From the NCBI GenBank assembly GCA_028244835.1, contig JAOKBJ010000002.1, positions 138,942-202,941 on the forward strand: a DNA stretch of 64,000 nt, in the 5' to 3' direction. This document shows positions 45,037-55,524 of this stretch, piece by piece. The stretch is from Methylophilaceae bacterium (GTDB lineage: Bacteria > Pseudomonadota > Gammaproteobacteria > Burkholderiales > Methylophilaceae). The notes beneath the pieces were generated by a model. That model searched no databases and had not been told where the DNA came from. It saw only the letters and a list, made by a program, of their open reading frames with translations. The position numbers and the translations under genes are program-made. The first letter of the stretch is position 1. Each line of letters opens with the position of its first letter.

Positions 45037-46590
45037 ATGAGTAAAATAAGCAGAGCGTTAATCAGTGTATCTGATAAATCAAATATTTTAGAATTAGCCA
45101 AAATATTACAAGACTTCAATATAGAAATTATTTCTACAGGAGGAACTGCAGCTCTCTTAAAAGAAAACAATATTAAAGTCACTGAAGTGAGTGACTATAC
45201 TCAATTTCCTGAAATGCTTGATGGTCGAGTTAAAACCTTACATTCTAAAATTTATGGGGGAATCTTAGCTCAAAAAGATAACCCAAAGCATATAGAAACC
45301 CTTGAAAAAAACAGTATTCCTCAAATTGACTTAGTTATTGTTAACCTATATCCATTTGAAGCAACAATTAACGATCCTAAATGTGATTTAGAGCTAGCAA
45401 TTGAAAATATCGATATTGGTGGGCCTACTATGGTTAGAGCTGCTGCAAAAAACTATAAAAGTGTTGCTGTATTAACTGACCCAAGTAAATATGATAATTT
45501 TTCTAAGGAATTGATAAAAAATAAAGGAGAGATTGGAGAAGCATATCGATTCAAACTTGCTCAAAATGCTTTTTCACATACAGCACATTATGATGAAGCT
45601 ATTAACAACTATCTTTCCAATACTGATAAAGAGATAACTTTTCCTAAAAAATTAAACCAAAGTTTGAATAAAAAAATGGATATGCGTTATGGTGAAAATC
45701 CCCATCAGAAAGCTGCTTTTTATATCGAGCCAAAAGTTCAAAATGGTGCTCTTGCAAATTTCAAACAAATTCAAGGTAAAGAATTATCATTTAATAATTT
45801 AAATGACTCAGATACAGCATGGGAGTGTGTCAAGCTATTTAATGAACCTACGTGCGTAATAGTAAAACATGCAAATCCTTGTGGCGTATGTTCTGCTAAA
45901 ACATTAAAAATTGCTTATGCGGGTGCATTCTCAACTGACCCAACATCTGCATTTGGCGGCATTATTTCAATTAATAAAGAAATGGACTCAGAAACTGCTG
46001 AATTAATTATAAATCAATTTGTTGAGGTCATTATTGCTCCTAGCTATTCGCAAGCGGCATTAAATATTTTTAAAACAAAAGCAAATATTAGATTATTACA
46101 AGTTGAAATTAATACATTAAAAAATAATTTAGATTTTAAAAAAATTGGTGGGGGGTGGTTAGTCCAAACCAGCGATAATCACAAACTAGATATTAATAAA
46201 TGTAAAGTTGTGACTAAGTTAAAACCTAATAATGAACAGCTAGAAGATTTAAATTTTGCTTGGGAAGTTGCACGACATGTTAAATCTAATGCAATTATTT
46301 TCTGTAAGAATAAAAAAACTCTTGGAGTTGGTGCAGGGCAAATGAGCAGAGTTGATAGTACTCGTATAGCCGCAATAAAAGCAAAAAATTCTGATATATC
46401 TCTAGTTGATAGTGTGGTTTCCTCGGATGCATTTTTTCCCTTCCGAGATGGTATAGATGTTCTTGCAAGTTATGGTGCAAAATGTGTTATTCAACCAGGG
46501 GGGAGTATCAAAGATGATGAAATCATTGAAGCAGCAGATGAGCTCGGCCTAATAATGGTATTCACTGCAATAAGGCACTTTAAACACTAA
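45037..46590 (+). CDS. purH: Bifunctional AICAR formyltransferase/IMP cyclohydrolase
   Basis: PurH carries out the last two steps of IMP synthesis. I start it at ATG 45037 (MSKISRALISVSDKSNIL, 517 residues); the longer track ORF from 44941 lies inside fis. The IMP cyclohydrolase domain (1-190) has IISTGGTAALLKE and FPEMLDGRVKTLHSKIYGGIL. The transformylase domain contains the active-site KHANPCG and ends SYGAKCVIQPGGSIKDDEII...FTAIRHFKH. The following purD encodes an earlier step of the pathway. Confidence 0.97.
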   Translation: MSKISRALISVSDKSNILELAKILQDFNIEIISTGGTAALLKENNIKVTEVSDYTQFPEMLDGRVKTLHSKIYGGILAQKDNPKHIETLEKNSIPQIDLVIVNLYPFEATINDPKCDLELAIENIDIGGPTMVRAAAKNYKSVAVLTDPSKYDNFSKELIKNKGEIGEAYRFKLAQNAFSHTAHYDEAINNYLSNTDKEITFPKKLNQSLNKKMDMRYGENPHQKAAFYIEPKVQNGALANFKQIQGKELSFNNLNDSDTAWECVKLFNEPTCVIVKHANPCGVCSAKTLKIAYAGAFSTDPTSAFGGIISINKEMDSETAELIINQFVEVIIAPSYSQAALNIFKTKANIRLLQVEINTLKNNLDFKKIGGGWLVQTSDNHKLDINKCKVVTKLKPNNEQLEDLNFAWEVARHVKSNAIIFCKNKKTLGVGAGQMSRVDSTRIAAIKAKNSDISLVDSVVSSDAFFPFRDGIDVLASYGAKCVIQPGGSIKDDEIIEAADELGLIMVFTAIRHFKH

Positions 46591-46592
46591 AT

Positions 46593-47876
46593 ATGAAAGC
46601 GCTAATCATTGGTAATGGAGGTCGCGAACATGCACTTGCATGGAAGATAGAACAAAGTCCACTTGTTGAAAAAGTTTTTGTTGCTCCAGGGAATGGTGGG
46701 ACTGCCTTAGAGAAAAAAATAGAAAATATTGATATTGGTATCAATGATATAAATAAGTTAGTTTTATTTGCAAAAAAAGAAAAAATAGATTTAACAATCA
46801 TTGGCCCAGAAGTTCCACTTTCTAAAGGAATTGTAGATAAATTTATAGAAAATAAATTAAAAGTTTTTGGTCCAACAAAATTAGCAGCTCAGCTTGAAAG
46901 CTCAAAAGATTTTTCAAAAAAATTTATGGAGCGCCATAAAATTCCAACAGCAAAGTATAAAACATTTACAAACATTAAAGATGCTCACAAATATATTAAT
47001 GAAGAAGGAGCTCCAATTGTAATTAAAGCGGATGGTTTAGCTGCTGGAAAAGGTGTAGTTGTTGCAATGACTATTCCAGAGGCAATGGATGCAGTAGATT
47101 CAATGCTTGAAGATAATTTATTTGGCGATGCAGGTGCTAGGGTTGTTATTGAAGAATTTTTAATAGGAGAAGAAGTCAGTTTCATTGTTATGTGTGATGG
47201 TAATTCGATTCTGCCTTTAGCATCAAGTCAAGATTATAAAAGACTATTAGATTTAGATTTAGGTCCTAATACAGGAGGTATGGGTGCTTACTCCCCTGCT
47301 CCCATTGTCACCCAAAAGTTACATAAAATAATTATGGATGAAGTCATCCATCCCACCATAGAAGGCATGAAAAAAGATGGTGTAGAATTTACAGGTTTTT
47401 TATACGCAGGCTTAATGATTGATAAAGAGAATAATATCAAAACACTTGAGTTTAATTGTCGAATGGGTGACCCAGAAACACAGCCTATTCTTTTTAGGCT
47501 CAAAAGTGATTTATTTGAAATACTTTTAGCTGCATCAAACAAAAATATTAAAGATTATGAAGCTAAATGGGATAATAGTTCAGCAATAACTATTGTATGT
47601 GCTTCAGAAAATTATCCCAATCAACCTAAAATTAATGATGAAATATTCAACAATAACAATAACAATAACAATAATTCATATATATTTCATGCGGGCACAG
47701 CATTAAAAAATAACAAAATTTATACAACAGGCGGAAGAGTTCTTGGTGTTACGGCAAAGGGAGATTCCTTAAAGTTAGCACAAGAGCGAGCCTATGATTT
47801 AATTAAGGATATTAAATTTAAAGGTATGCAATATAGAACAGATATTGGACAAAAAGCATTAAAGAAGGGGCATTGA
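46593..47876 (+). CDS. purD: Phosphoribosylamine-glycine ligase
   Basis: PurD is the ATP-grasp enzyme making GAR in purine synthesis. The 427-residue protein has MKALIIGNGGREHALAWKI at the start, the ATP-grasp lysine region APIVIKADGLAAGKGVVVA, and EFLIGEEVSFIVMCDG, LDLGPNTGGMGAYSPAP and NCRMGDPETQPIL. In the C-terminal region a run of nine Asn (about residues 353-361) is encoded by a hexanucleotide repeat, unusual for the family and probably a surface loop. The TGA overlaps the TTG of tsaC. Confidence 0.97.
   Translation: MKALIIGNGGREHALAWKIEQSPLVEKVFVAPGNGGTALEKKIENIDIGINDINKLVLFAKKEKIDLTIIGPEVPLSKGIVDKFIENKLKVFGPTKLAAQLESSKDFSKKFMERHKIPTAKYKTFTNIKDAHKYINEEGAPIVIKADGLAAGKGVVVAMTIPEAMDAVDSMLEDNLFGDAGARVVIEEFLIGEEVSFIVMCDGNSILPLASSQDYKRLLDLDLGPNTGGMGAYSPAPIVTQKLHKIIMDEVIHPTIEGMKKDGVEFTGFLYAGLMIDKENNIKTLEFNCRMGDPETQPILFRLKSDLFEILLAASNKNIKDYEAKWDNSSAITIVCASENYPNQPKINDEIFNNNNNNNNNSYIFHAGTALKNNKIYTTGGRVLGVTAKGDSLKLAQERAYDLIKDIKFKGMQYRTDIGQKALKKGH
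47649..47675 (+). repeat. (AACAAT)4-AAT microsatellite coding for nine Asn in purD
   Basis: Four perfect copies of AACAAT plus AAT encode a poly-Asn run in a loop of PurD. Slippage by one unit would add or remove two Asn without changing the frame, so the length may vary between strains. Confidence 0.95.
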
Positions 47877-48412
47877 AAAATCAAAGATTAAATCGCTTTA
47901 TACGTCGAGGAGGTATCATTGCCTACCCCACAGAATCATGCTTTGGTCTTGGTTGTGACCCCAAGAATAGAAAAGCAATAAATAAAATTATTAAACTTAA
48001 AAAAAGATCATTGAATAAAAATTTTATCCTTATAGGCTCTTCAATAAAGCAATTTAATTATTTTTCAGGGCCATTAAATAATTCAACATCAAAAAAATTA
48101 TTTTCTAAATGGCCAGGTCCACATACATGGCTAATAACAGCAAATAATCGTTGTCCAAACTGGTTAACAAGCAACTCAAAAGTTGCATTAAGAATTTCTT
48201 CTTTTTCCCCTTGTCGGATATTAACTGAGTCACTTGGTATGGCTATTACTTCATCAAGTTTAAATTTAAGTGGAAAAATTCCTTTAAAAAATTATAGAGA
48301 TGTTTGTAGATTTCTTCCTAAACAAGTTAAACTTATCAAAGGCCGAATAGGTAAAAGTAAACGTCCTTCAGTTATTCAAGACTTTCAAACTAAGAAGATT
48401 ATTAGATCATAA
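47873..48412 (+). CDS. tsaC: Threonylcarbamoyl-AMP synthase (TsaC/YrdC type)
   Basis: TsaC makes threonylcarbamoyl-AMP, the first step of t6A37 tRNA modification. The 179-residue single-domain protein has the YrdC signatures GGIIAYPTESCFGLGCDPKN, KWPGPHTWLITA, VALRISSFSPCRIL and AITSSSLNLSGK. It starts at TTG 47873, overlapping the purD TGA (TTGA), with AAGGGG just upstream. The TsaC short form lacks the Sua5 C-terminal domain. tsaB is at 15676 in this window. Confidence 0.93.
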   Translation: MKNQRLNRFIRRGGIIAYPTESCFGLGCDPKNRKAINKIIKLKKRSLNKNFILIGSSIKQFNYFSGPLNNSTSKKLFSKWPGPHTWLITANNRCPNWLTSNSKVALRISSFSPCRILTESLGMAITSSSLNLSGKIPLKNYRDVCRFLPKQVKLIKGRIGKSKRPSVIQDFQTKKIIRS

Positions 48413-49320
48413 TGACTAATGAAATTAATAAAAATATTGTTAAAGATTACTTATCCAATCTACAAGAAAAAATAGTTGATGCCTTACAATTGCTGGATGG
48501 AGAAAATTTTTTAATTGATTCTTGGCAACGTAAAGAAGGTGGGGGTGGAACAACCTCTATCTTAGAAAATGGTAATGTATTTGAGCGAGCTGGTATTGGT
48601 TATTCATCAGTTACTGGAACTAAACTTCCAAAAGCAGCTTCTGATGTGCACCCTGAAGTAGAGAATAAAAAATGGGAAGCTATGGGTGTTTCATTGGTTT
48701 TCCATCCTTATAACCCTTTTGTTCCAACTATACATATGAATGTAAGATTCTTCATTGCTTCTAAAAATGGAGAAGCAGATATTTGGTGGTTTGGCGGTGG
48801 AATAGACCTTACCCCGTACTATCCTTTTAAAGAAGATGTTATTCATTTTCACCAATCCCTAAAAAATACTTTAGATCCTTTTGATAAAAAACTTTATCCA
48901 AAATTTAAAAAAAATTGTGATGATTATTTTTTACTTAAACATAGAAATGAAGCTCGAGGAATTGGTGGTATTTTTTTTGATGATTTTACTGATAAAAATT
49001 TTGAATATTGCTTTGAATTGATAAAAGCTATTGGAAGCAGCCTTACTAAAATTTATTTACCCATTGTGCAAAAAAGAAAAGATACTAAATTTACAAACAA
49101 AGAAAGAGACTTTCAGCTTTATAGAAGAAGTAGGTATGTTGAATTTAATTTACTTCAAGATCGCGGAACTCTATTTGGCATTCAATCAAAAGGAAGGGTA
49201 GAATCTATACTTATGTCTATGCCACCTCTTGTTAAATGGTCTTATGACTGGAAGGCAAAAAAAGGAAGTGAAGAAGAAAAATTATACACAGACTTTCTTC
49301 CACCTAAAGATTGGGTTTAA
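48412..49320 (+). CDS. hemF: Oxygen-dependent coproporphyrinogen III oxidase
   Basis: HemF converts coproporphyrinogen III to protoporphyrinogen IX with oxygen. The 302-residue protein contains the family blocks EGGGGTTSILENGNVFERAG-like sequence near 42-60, HMNVRFFIA, WWFGGGIDLTPYYPF and the signature RGIGGIFFDDF. The ATG overlaps the tsaC TAA by one base. The tsaC-hemF order is common in proteobacteria. It supplies protohaem for the haem O/A pathway encoded elsewhere in this window. Confidence 0.97.
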   Translation: MTNEINKNIVKDYLSNLQEKIVDALQLLDGENFLIDSWQRKEGGGGTTSILENGNVFERAGIGYSSVTGTKLPKAASDVHPEVENKKWEAMGVSLVFHPYNPFVPTIHMNVRFFIASKNGEADIWWFGGGIDLTPYYPFKEDVIHFHQSLKNTLDPFDKKLYPKFKKNCDDYFLLKHRNEARGIGGIFFDDFTDKNFEYCFELIKAIGSSLTKIYLPIVQKRKDTKFTNKERDFQLYRRSRYVEFNLLQDRGTLFGIQSKGRVESILMSMPPLVKWSYDWKAKKGSEEEKLYTDFLPPKDWV

Positions 49321-49323
49321 ATT

Positions 49324-50721
49324 ATGCTAAAAAAATTATTTAGAAAAAAAAATATTGATTCTAAGTCTGATGACAAATTAAATCGCTGCCTCACTTCTTT
49401 TGATTTAACTCTTCTTGGTGTTGGTTGCATTATTGGTACAGGTATTTTTGTTCTAACAGGTATTGCAGCAGCAAACCAAGCTGGTCCTGCAGTGATTTTG
49501 TCTTTTTTAGCCTCTGGTTTTGCTTGTGCTTTTGCTGCCCTTTCTTATGCTGAACTATCTTCATCTGTAGGAGGATGTGGAAGTGCTTATGGTTATACTT
49601 ATGTAGCATTTGGTGAGTTCATTGCATGGATTGTTGGATGGATACTTCTAATGGAGTACGGTATGTCCATTGCGGCCGTTGCAAATGGCTGGTCTGGATA
49701 TTTCAATAATGCGCTTATTGCAATGGGTATTGGATTACCTGATGTTCTAACAAAACCGCCAAGTTTAGGCGGGATAATAAACCTTCCTGCCTCTCTCATT
49801 ATTTTGATGATTATGATTTTATTAATTATTGGGATTAAGGAAAGTGCAAAATTTAATAAGGTAATGGTTGCTGTTAAAGTTTCCGCAATTCTAATCTTCA
49901 TTGCATTTGCTATGTTTAATGTTAACCCTGAAAATTGGAGTCCTTTTATGCCATACGGTTGGTTTGAGACACTCCCTAGTGGCAAAACAGTTGGTGTTTT
50001 AGCTGGAGCATCCATTGTCTTTTTTGCATATGTCGGTTTTGATGCAGTTTCAACTGCGGCAGAAGAAGCTATCAATCCTCAAAGAGATCTACCTAAAGGA
50101 ATAATTAATTCACTATTATTTTGTACAATCATTTATATTATTGTGGCAGCTCTATTAACTGGAGTCGTACCCTATCAAGAACTTAATGTTTCATCTCCCG
50201 TTGCATTCGCTTTAGCAAAAATTGGTTTTCCATGGGCATCTGCTTTAGTTTCTACTGGAGTTATTGCTGGACTTGCGACGGTGATGCTTGTTTTGTATTA
50301 TGCACTGACAAGAATTATTTTTGCAATGAGCAGGGATGGTCTCCTTCCTACAAGCCTTAGTTCAGTCAACCCAAAAACTCAAACCCCAATTAAAACTATT
50401 TTAATATGTGGTATTTTTATATCTACAGTAGCTGGCTTTACATCTTTGGGCACACTGGCAGAAATTGTTAATATTGGAACATTATCTGCTTTTGTAATTG
50501 TTTGTTTAGGGGTAATTTTTCTAAGGAATAATAGTTCAACAAGTAACAAAAGTACCTTTAGAAATAAATGGCATCCGATCGTGCCTGTTTTAGGAATTAT
50601 TTCCTGTAGTTTGCTTATGTTATTTTTACCTATACAAACTTGGATAAGATTTCTTATTTGGATTTTAATAGGTGTTGGAATGTACTTTGTTTATTCCTAT
50701 CGAAATAGCAAACTAAATTAA
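49324..50721 (+). CDS. APC-family amino acid permease
   Basis: This 465-residue polytopic transporter has twelve helices, with the APC first-helix motif LGVGCIIGTGIFVLTGIAA (about 32-50) and FFAYVGFDAVSTAAEEAINPQRDLPKGI, the consensus of the cationic amino acid transporter (CAT/YfnA) subgroup. The substrate is probably a cationic or neutral amino acid and is not resolved. It is the last gene of the dusB-to-permease run, 3 bases after hemF. Confidence 0.9.
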   Translation: MLKKLFRKKNIDSKSDDKLNRCLTSFDLTLLGVGCIIGTGIFVLTGIAAANQAGPAVILSFLASGFACAFAALSYAELSSSVGGCGSAYGYTYVAFGEFIAWIVGWILLMEYGMSIAAVANGWSGYFNNALIAMGIGLPDVLTKPPSLGGIINLPASLIILMIMILLIIGIKESAKFNKVMVAVKVSAILIFIAFAMFNVNPENWSPFMPYGWFETLPSGKTVGVLAGASIVFFAYVGFDAVSTAAEEAINPQRDLPKGIINSLLFCTIIYIIVAALLTGVVPYQELNVSSPVAFALAKIGFPWASALVSTGVIAGLATVMLVLYYALTRIIFAMSRDGLLPTSLSSVNPKTQTPIKTILICGIFISTVAGFTSLGTLAEIVNIGTLSAFVIVCLGVIFLRNNSSTSNKSTFRNKWHPIVPVLGIISCSLLMLFLPIQTWIRFLIWILIGVGMYFVYSYRNSKLN

Positions 50722-50728
50722 AATTTTA

Positions 50729-52732
50729 TTATGAAGCAATTAAATAATTTATTAATTCTTGACTTGAATGTATTGCAGGTAAGCAAGTCTGATTTTGACA
50801 TAAATATGCAACACCACCAATTTTATATGGTCTGTCATTGGACAATAAATCTATTTTTTCTCCTTCTTTCAAATAAATAATTATAATTTTATCAATATTA
50901 ACTATTTCCTTCGTAATTTGATTTTTCCACTCCTTTACTTCTCTTGCATTACCTCTTATATAAACTATACTTTTTTGTTCAAGATAAAAATTATATGCTC
51001 TAAGTAGGTTTGGGTATGACTGTCCATTATCCATTACTCTATCATTCCAATTCAATAAAGCTCTCTCGGCTGAATCTGTATAAGAATAATTAGAGGTAAT
51101 TAGAGATAGTTTTTGTAAAGCAAGGCAAGCTAATCCATTCCCAGATGGTATTGCATTATCTTCTGCAATTGTTTGCCTGTCGAATAAAGATTCGTGTTCA
51201 TGTTCAGTAAAATAATAAGCTCCATCTTCAGACTGAAATTTTTCTTTTATGATGTCTCCTAGTTTAATTGCTTTTTTTAAATCACTTTCGCGATAGTTTG
51301 TTTGGACAGACTGGACCAAAGCATCTAGTAAAAAAGCATAGTCATCAAGATAGCCATTTAATCGAGGCTTTGAATCGACATAAATTGATTTAAGTTTTTC
51401 ATCTATAAATAAATGATGCAAGATAAAATCGATTGTTTCCTGAGCCAATTTTATCCATTTTGGCTCATTAAAAGCTTCTCCGGCTACTAAAAGACTTTTT
51501 ACAAGGAGGGAATTCCATGAGGTTATAATTTTCTTATCAGTTGTTGGTTTAACTCTAGCTTGCCTTATTATATTTAATTTTTCTCTTATATTCTTAAATT
51601 TTGCGACCCCGGCAAAACTTTTTAGATTTAAATGCCATTTTTTTCCTTCATAATTAGGCTTTCCATCTAAATAAAAATTATTAGTGAGTTCTAAGAATTC
51701 AGCAGGTGTTAAAAATTTTTTTAATTCTTCTAAAGACCAATTATAATAAGCTCCCTCCTCCATATTACCTTCATCGTTATTTGAATCTGCATCCATTGAA
51801 GCAAAAAAGCCACCTCCTTCAGATTGCATCGTTTTAGTAAGCCATTTAATTGTTAAATATATTGAGTCATTAATTCTTTTATTTTTATTAGATTGATATA
51901 TCAAGGAATATAGTTCTATTAACTGTGCACTGTTATAAAGCATTTTTTCATAGTGAGGAATGGTCCAATCAAGATCTACACAATAACGAAAAAATCCTCC
52001 TTCAATATGATCGAATAATCCACCTTGTAACATTTTTTCAAAACTTAACTTTATAATTTCTTTTGCTTTTGAATCTTTTTGATCAATTAAAAATCTCATT
52101 ACAGGCTCATTTGGAAACTTGGGTGCCCCACCTAAACCGCCATTATCTTGATCAAAATTTTTAAATATAGCGTTAATTGTTTTTTTAGTATCATCTATAC
52201 TAAAATTTATTTGCTTAGATTTTTCTGGCTTCATTGAATTTATTATTTCTTTTAATTGTAAAGTCTGCTTACTTAAAGTTTCTTTCTCTTTATGAAAGAA
52301 TTCAGATAGTCTCTTAATTAGTTGTGGAAAAGCTGGTAAATTATGTTTTGGAAATTTTGGGAAATAAGTTCCTATGTAATATGGTTCTTGATCTGGCGTT
52401 AGAAAAACACTTAAAGGCCAACCACCAGGTCGTCGTGAAAATATATAATGTGCTGTCTGATATATTTGGTCTATATCTGGCCGCTCTTCCTTATCAACCT
52501 TAATGTTTATAAAGTTATCATTCATTAGTTGAGCGACTTCCTTATCTTCAAAACATTCATGTGCCATTACATGACACCAGTGACACGCTGAATATCCAAT
52601 TGATAGAAAAATTGGTTTATTTTCTTTTTTAGCTAAATCAAATGCACTTTTAGTCCAAGGTAACCAATTAACAGGATTATCTTTATGTTGTTTTAAATAA
52701 AGGCTGGATTCATCCTGAAGTTGATTTGCCAT
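50729..52732 (-). CDS. DUF255 thioredoxin-domain protein (YyaL/SSP411 family)
   Basis: This 667-residue cytoplasmic protein has an N-terminal thioredoxin-like domain with FLSIGYSACHWCHVMAHECF (about 42-61, including the CHWCH motif) and VDKEERPDIDQIYQ, followed by a long six-hairpin-glycosidase-like (alpha/alpha toroid) domain. It matches YyaL / spermatogenesis-associated protein 20. The function is unknown in bacteria. It shares a one-base overlap with the mutarotase upstream, and has a small gap to the convergent permease. Confidence 0.92.
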   Translation of the reverse strand: MANQLQDESSLYLKQHKDNPVNWLPWTKSAFDLAKKENKPIFLSIGYSACHWCHVMAHECFEDKEVAQLMNDNFINIKVDKEERPDIDQIYQTAHYIFSRRPGGWPLSVFLTPDQEPYYIGTYFPKFPKHNLPAFPQLIKRLSEFFHKEKETLSKQTLQLKEIINSMKPEKSKQINFSIDDTKKTINAIFKNFDQDNGGLGGAPKFPNEPVMRFLIDQKDSKAKEIIKLSFEKMLQGGLFDHIEGGFFRYCVDLDWTIPHYEKMLYNSAQLIELYSLIYQSNKNKRINDSIYLTIKWLTKTMQSEGGGFFASMDADSNNDEGNMEEGAYYNWSLEELKKFLTPAEFLELTNNFYLDGKPNYEGKKWHLNLKSFAGVAKFKNIREKLNIIRQARVKPTTDKKIITSWNSLLVKSLLVAGEAFNEPKWIKLAQETIDFILHHLFIDEKLKSIYVDSKPRLNGYLDDYAFLLDALVQSVQTNYRESDLKKAIKLGDIIKEKFQSEDGAYYFTEHEHESLFDRQTIAEDNAIPSGNGLACLALQKLSLITSNYSYTDSAERALLNWNDRVMDNGQSYPNLLRAYNFYLEQKSIVYIRGNAREVKEWKNQITKEIVNIDKIIIIYLKEGEKIDLLSNDRPYKIGGVAYLCQNQTCLPAIHSSQELINYLIAS

Positions 52733-53604
52733 TATAATTCTTGAACAGAATATTCTGTAGCAATGCTATGAGACATTTTAGGATAAATTACTACACTATT
52801 TTCTAAAAGGTTAGCAGTTTCTACGCAAACCATTCTTCGCCATTCATCTTTTTCACCCATATCCCCCATTGCTAATGCCTTCTCTTCCCATGGTGTCCAA
52901 ACAACAGTTGAATTACTATTAGATTTTTTTATAGTAATAACTCGATTAAATTTTTCATCTTCAATATAACAGTCATTACTATTAGTATAAACACGATCAA
53001 ATTCATTGTTAAAAGTAATTGATTTCTTTTCAATTCCACTACCAAAATTATCTATCTTATCGGTGTAAGTAGAATTTTCTAATCCAGTGACTTTTATATT
53101 TTTAATATCAGATATATAAAAATATGTATGGTATCCCTCACTTATTACAAAAGGACTATCGGATAAATTTGTAGTTTCTAAATTTAAATATAAACTTTCA
53201 CCAACTATAATTGTTAGTATTAATTCAAAAGAATAAGTTAACTGTTTAGTAACTGCCTCAGTTGGAATCATTGTAAGAACAATTTTCGTTGCTCCATTTT
53301 TTAATTGTACTGATTCTAATAACTTCCAAGGTATTACCCTTGCAAATCCATGGGCACAAAAACTACCATCAGTTGGGTGCTTTCCAAACCAAGGCCAACA
53401 AATAGGAACGCCACCTCTAATTGATCTACCCTTCTCATACCTAGCATTTGAAGAGCGCCATAAAACATCTTGTTTAGCTGATTTCGGTCGCCACCAATCA
53501 ACGTGTCCACCTTGCAGTGCAACTCTTGCCACTGCTAATGAGTTATCAATTTCAATAAATTGAAGTCCATCAACTTCATCGATGATCTTAATACTTTTAT
53601 TCAA
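52732..53604 (-). CDS. D-hexose-6-phosphate mutarotase (YeaD type)
   Basis: This 290-residue aldose-1-epimerase-like protein interconverts alpha and beta anomers of hexose-6-phosphates. The YeaD-type marks are ALQGGHVDWWRPKSAKQDVLW, RSIRGGVPICWPWFGKHP, AHGFARVIPWKL, the catalytic His in SEGYHTYFYISD and MVCVETANLL with its Glu. The start appears to be TTG 53604, 6 bases after the ilvD stop; the ribosome site is weak. Confidence 0.9.
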   Translation of the reverse strand: MNKSIKIIDEVDGLQFIEIDNSLAVARVALQGGHVDWWRPKSAKQDVLWRSSNARYEKGRSIRGGVPICWPWFGKHPTDGSFCAHGFARVIPWKLLESVQLKNGATKIVLTMIPTEAVTKQLTYSFELILTIIVGESLYLNLETTNLSDSPFVISEGYHTYFYISDIKNIKVTGLENSTYTDKIDNFGSGIEKKSITFNNEFDRVYTNSNDCYIEDEKFNRVITIKKSNSNSTVVWTPWEEKALAMGDMGEKDEWRRMVCVETANLLENSVVIYPKMSHSIATEYSVQEL

Positions 53605-53610
53605 TTTGAA

Positions 53611-55470
53611 TTATCTTTTCTTTAATTGATTGATATCTCTAACAGCACCATTTGATGCGCTAGTGGTCATCATTGCGTAGGCTTTTAATGCATCTGTTAC
53701 TCGTCGCTCCCTAGGTTTGGGATGCCAAGGATTTTTACTATTGTTCATTTCTTCTCTTCTTAGTAATAAATCTTCATTTGTTATTTTTAAATTAATTTTT
53801 CTATTAGGAATATCTATATCTATATGATCTCCTTCTCTAGATAAAGCAATTCCTCCACCCTCCGCAGATTCTGGGGATGCATGTCCTATACATAGACCTG
53901 ATGTACCTCCAGAGAAGCGTCCATCTGTTAATAAAGCACAAGACTTACCTAATCCTTTTGATTTTAAATATGCAGTTGGGTACAACATTTCTTGCATACC
54001 AGGACCACCTTTTGGACCTTCATAGATGATAACTACAATATCTCCAGGGATTATCTTATCGCCTAAAATTGCTTCGCATGCTGTATCTTGAGATTCAAAT
54101 AATCTAACCCGGCCAGAAAATTTTAATATTCCTTCATCTACTCCAGCCGTCTTAACAATACAACCATCTTCTGCAATATTTCCATAAAGAACAGCTAAGC
54201 CTCCATCTTTACTGTATGCATGAGCAATATCTCTTATACAACCATTATCTCTGTCATCATCTAAAGACGGCCATACTTTTGCTTGGCTAAAAGCTTCTGT
54301 TGTCGGTATTCCACCTGGCGCTGCGAGATAGAATTCTTTCACTACATCTTCTTTAGTTGAAATAATATCCCAATGATCAATTGCCTCACCAAGAGTTTTC
54401 GAGTGAACTGTATAAACATCTTCATGCAATAGTTTTCCTCTTTTAAGTTCGCCCAAAATTCCATAAACACCACCCGCTCTATGAACATCTTCCATATGAT
54501 ATTTTTGTGATGCAGGGGCAACCTTTGCTAGGTAAGGTACTTTTCTTGACACTTTATCAATATCTGACATCGTAAAATCAACCTCTGCTTCTTTAGCAGC
54601 AGCTAGTAAATGTAAAACTGTATTTGTTGATCCTCCCATGGATACATCTAGAGCCATTGCATTCTCAAAAGCTTTTTTTGTCGCGATGCTTCTCGGTAAA
54701 ACAGATTCATCATTTCCCTCGTAATAGCGTTTAGTAATATCTACAATTTTCGCACCTGCGTTTAAAAATAATGATTTTCTAGCGGTATGAGTAGCTAAAG
54801 TACTTCCATTTCCTGGGAGGCTTAAACCAAGAACTTCCGTTAAACAATTCATTGAGTTTGCAGTAAACATTCCTGAACAAGATCCACAGGTTGGGCAAGC
54901 TAATTCTTCCATTTTTTTTAGATTATCTTCTGAAACACTTAAATCTCCAGCAGCAATCATCGGAGAAACTAAATCAATTTTTTCAATTTTTCCTCCGTTC
55001 TCTTCCCAATCTACTTTTCCAGCCTCCATAGGTCCACCTGACACAAAAATCACAGGTATATTAATTCTCATAGCTGCCATAAGCATACCTGGTGTTATTT
55101 TGTCACAATTTGATATACAAACCATTGCATCTGCCCAATGAGCATTAACCATATATTCAACACTGTCTGCAATCAAATCTCTGCTGGGAAGGCTATAAAG
55201 CATTCCATCATGACCCATAGCTATTCCATCATCTACAGCAATAGTATTAAATTCTTTCGCAACTCCACCATTTTTTTCAATCTCACGAGCAACTAACTGC
55301 CCCATATCTTTTAAATGAACATGACCAGGAACAAATTGAGTAAAAGAGTTGACCACCGCAATCATTGGTTTATCAAAATCACCTTCTTTCATACCTGTAG
55401 CGCGCCAAAGTGCCCTAGCACCTGCTTGATTTCTTCCATGAGTCGTTGTTCTAGATCTATATTCTGGCAT
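53611..55470 (-). CDS. ilvD: Dihydroxy-acid dehydratase
   Basis: IlvD is an iron-sulphur dehydratase in branched-chain amino acid synthesis. The 619-residue protein keeps the cluster cysteines in [15 protein letters not shown] and [19 protein letters not shown], the glycine-rich [16 protein letters not shown] and the C-terminal [22 protein letters not shown]. The length indicates the 4Fe-4S, E. coli-like type. It is first in the ilvD-mutarotase-DUF255 minus-strand unit, divergent from lgt with 54 bases between. Confidence 0.98.
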   Translation of the reverse strand: MPEYRSRTTTHGRNQAGARALWRATGMKEGDFDKPMIAVVNSFTQFVPGHVHLKDMGQLVAREIEKNGGVAKEFNTIAVDDGIAMGHDGMLYSLPSRDLIADSVEYMVNAHWADAMVCISNCDKITPGMLMAAMRINIPVIFVSGGPMEAGKVDWEENGGKIEKIDLVSPMIAAGDLSVSEDNLKKMEELACPTCGSCSGMFTANSMNCLTEVLGLSLPGNGSTLATHTARKSLFLNAGAKIVDITKRYYEGNDESVLPRSIATKKAFENAMALDVSMGGSTNTVLHLLAAAKEAEVDFTMSDIDKVSRKVPYLAKVAPASQKYHMEDVHRAGGVYGILGELKRGKLLHEDVYTVHSKTLGEAIDHWDIISTKEDVVKEFYLAAPGGIPTTEAFSQAKVWPSLDDDRDNGCIRDIAHAYSKDGGLAVLYGNIAEDGCIVKTAGVDEGILKFSGRVRLFESQDTACEAILGDKIIPGDIVVIIYEGPKGGPGMQEMLYPTAYLKSKGLGKSCALLTDGRFSGGTSGLCIGHASPESAEGGGIALSREGDHIDIDIPNRKINLKITNEDLLLRREEMNNSKNPWHPKPRERRVTDALKAYAMMTTSASNGAVRDINQLKKR

Positions 55471-55524
55471 TTGAATCTCTTATGTTTATTTATTATTAGA
55501 ATTTTAACTTATAATTAGATAATA

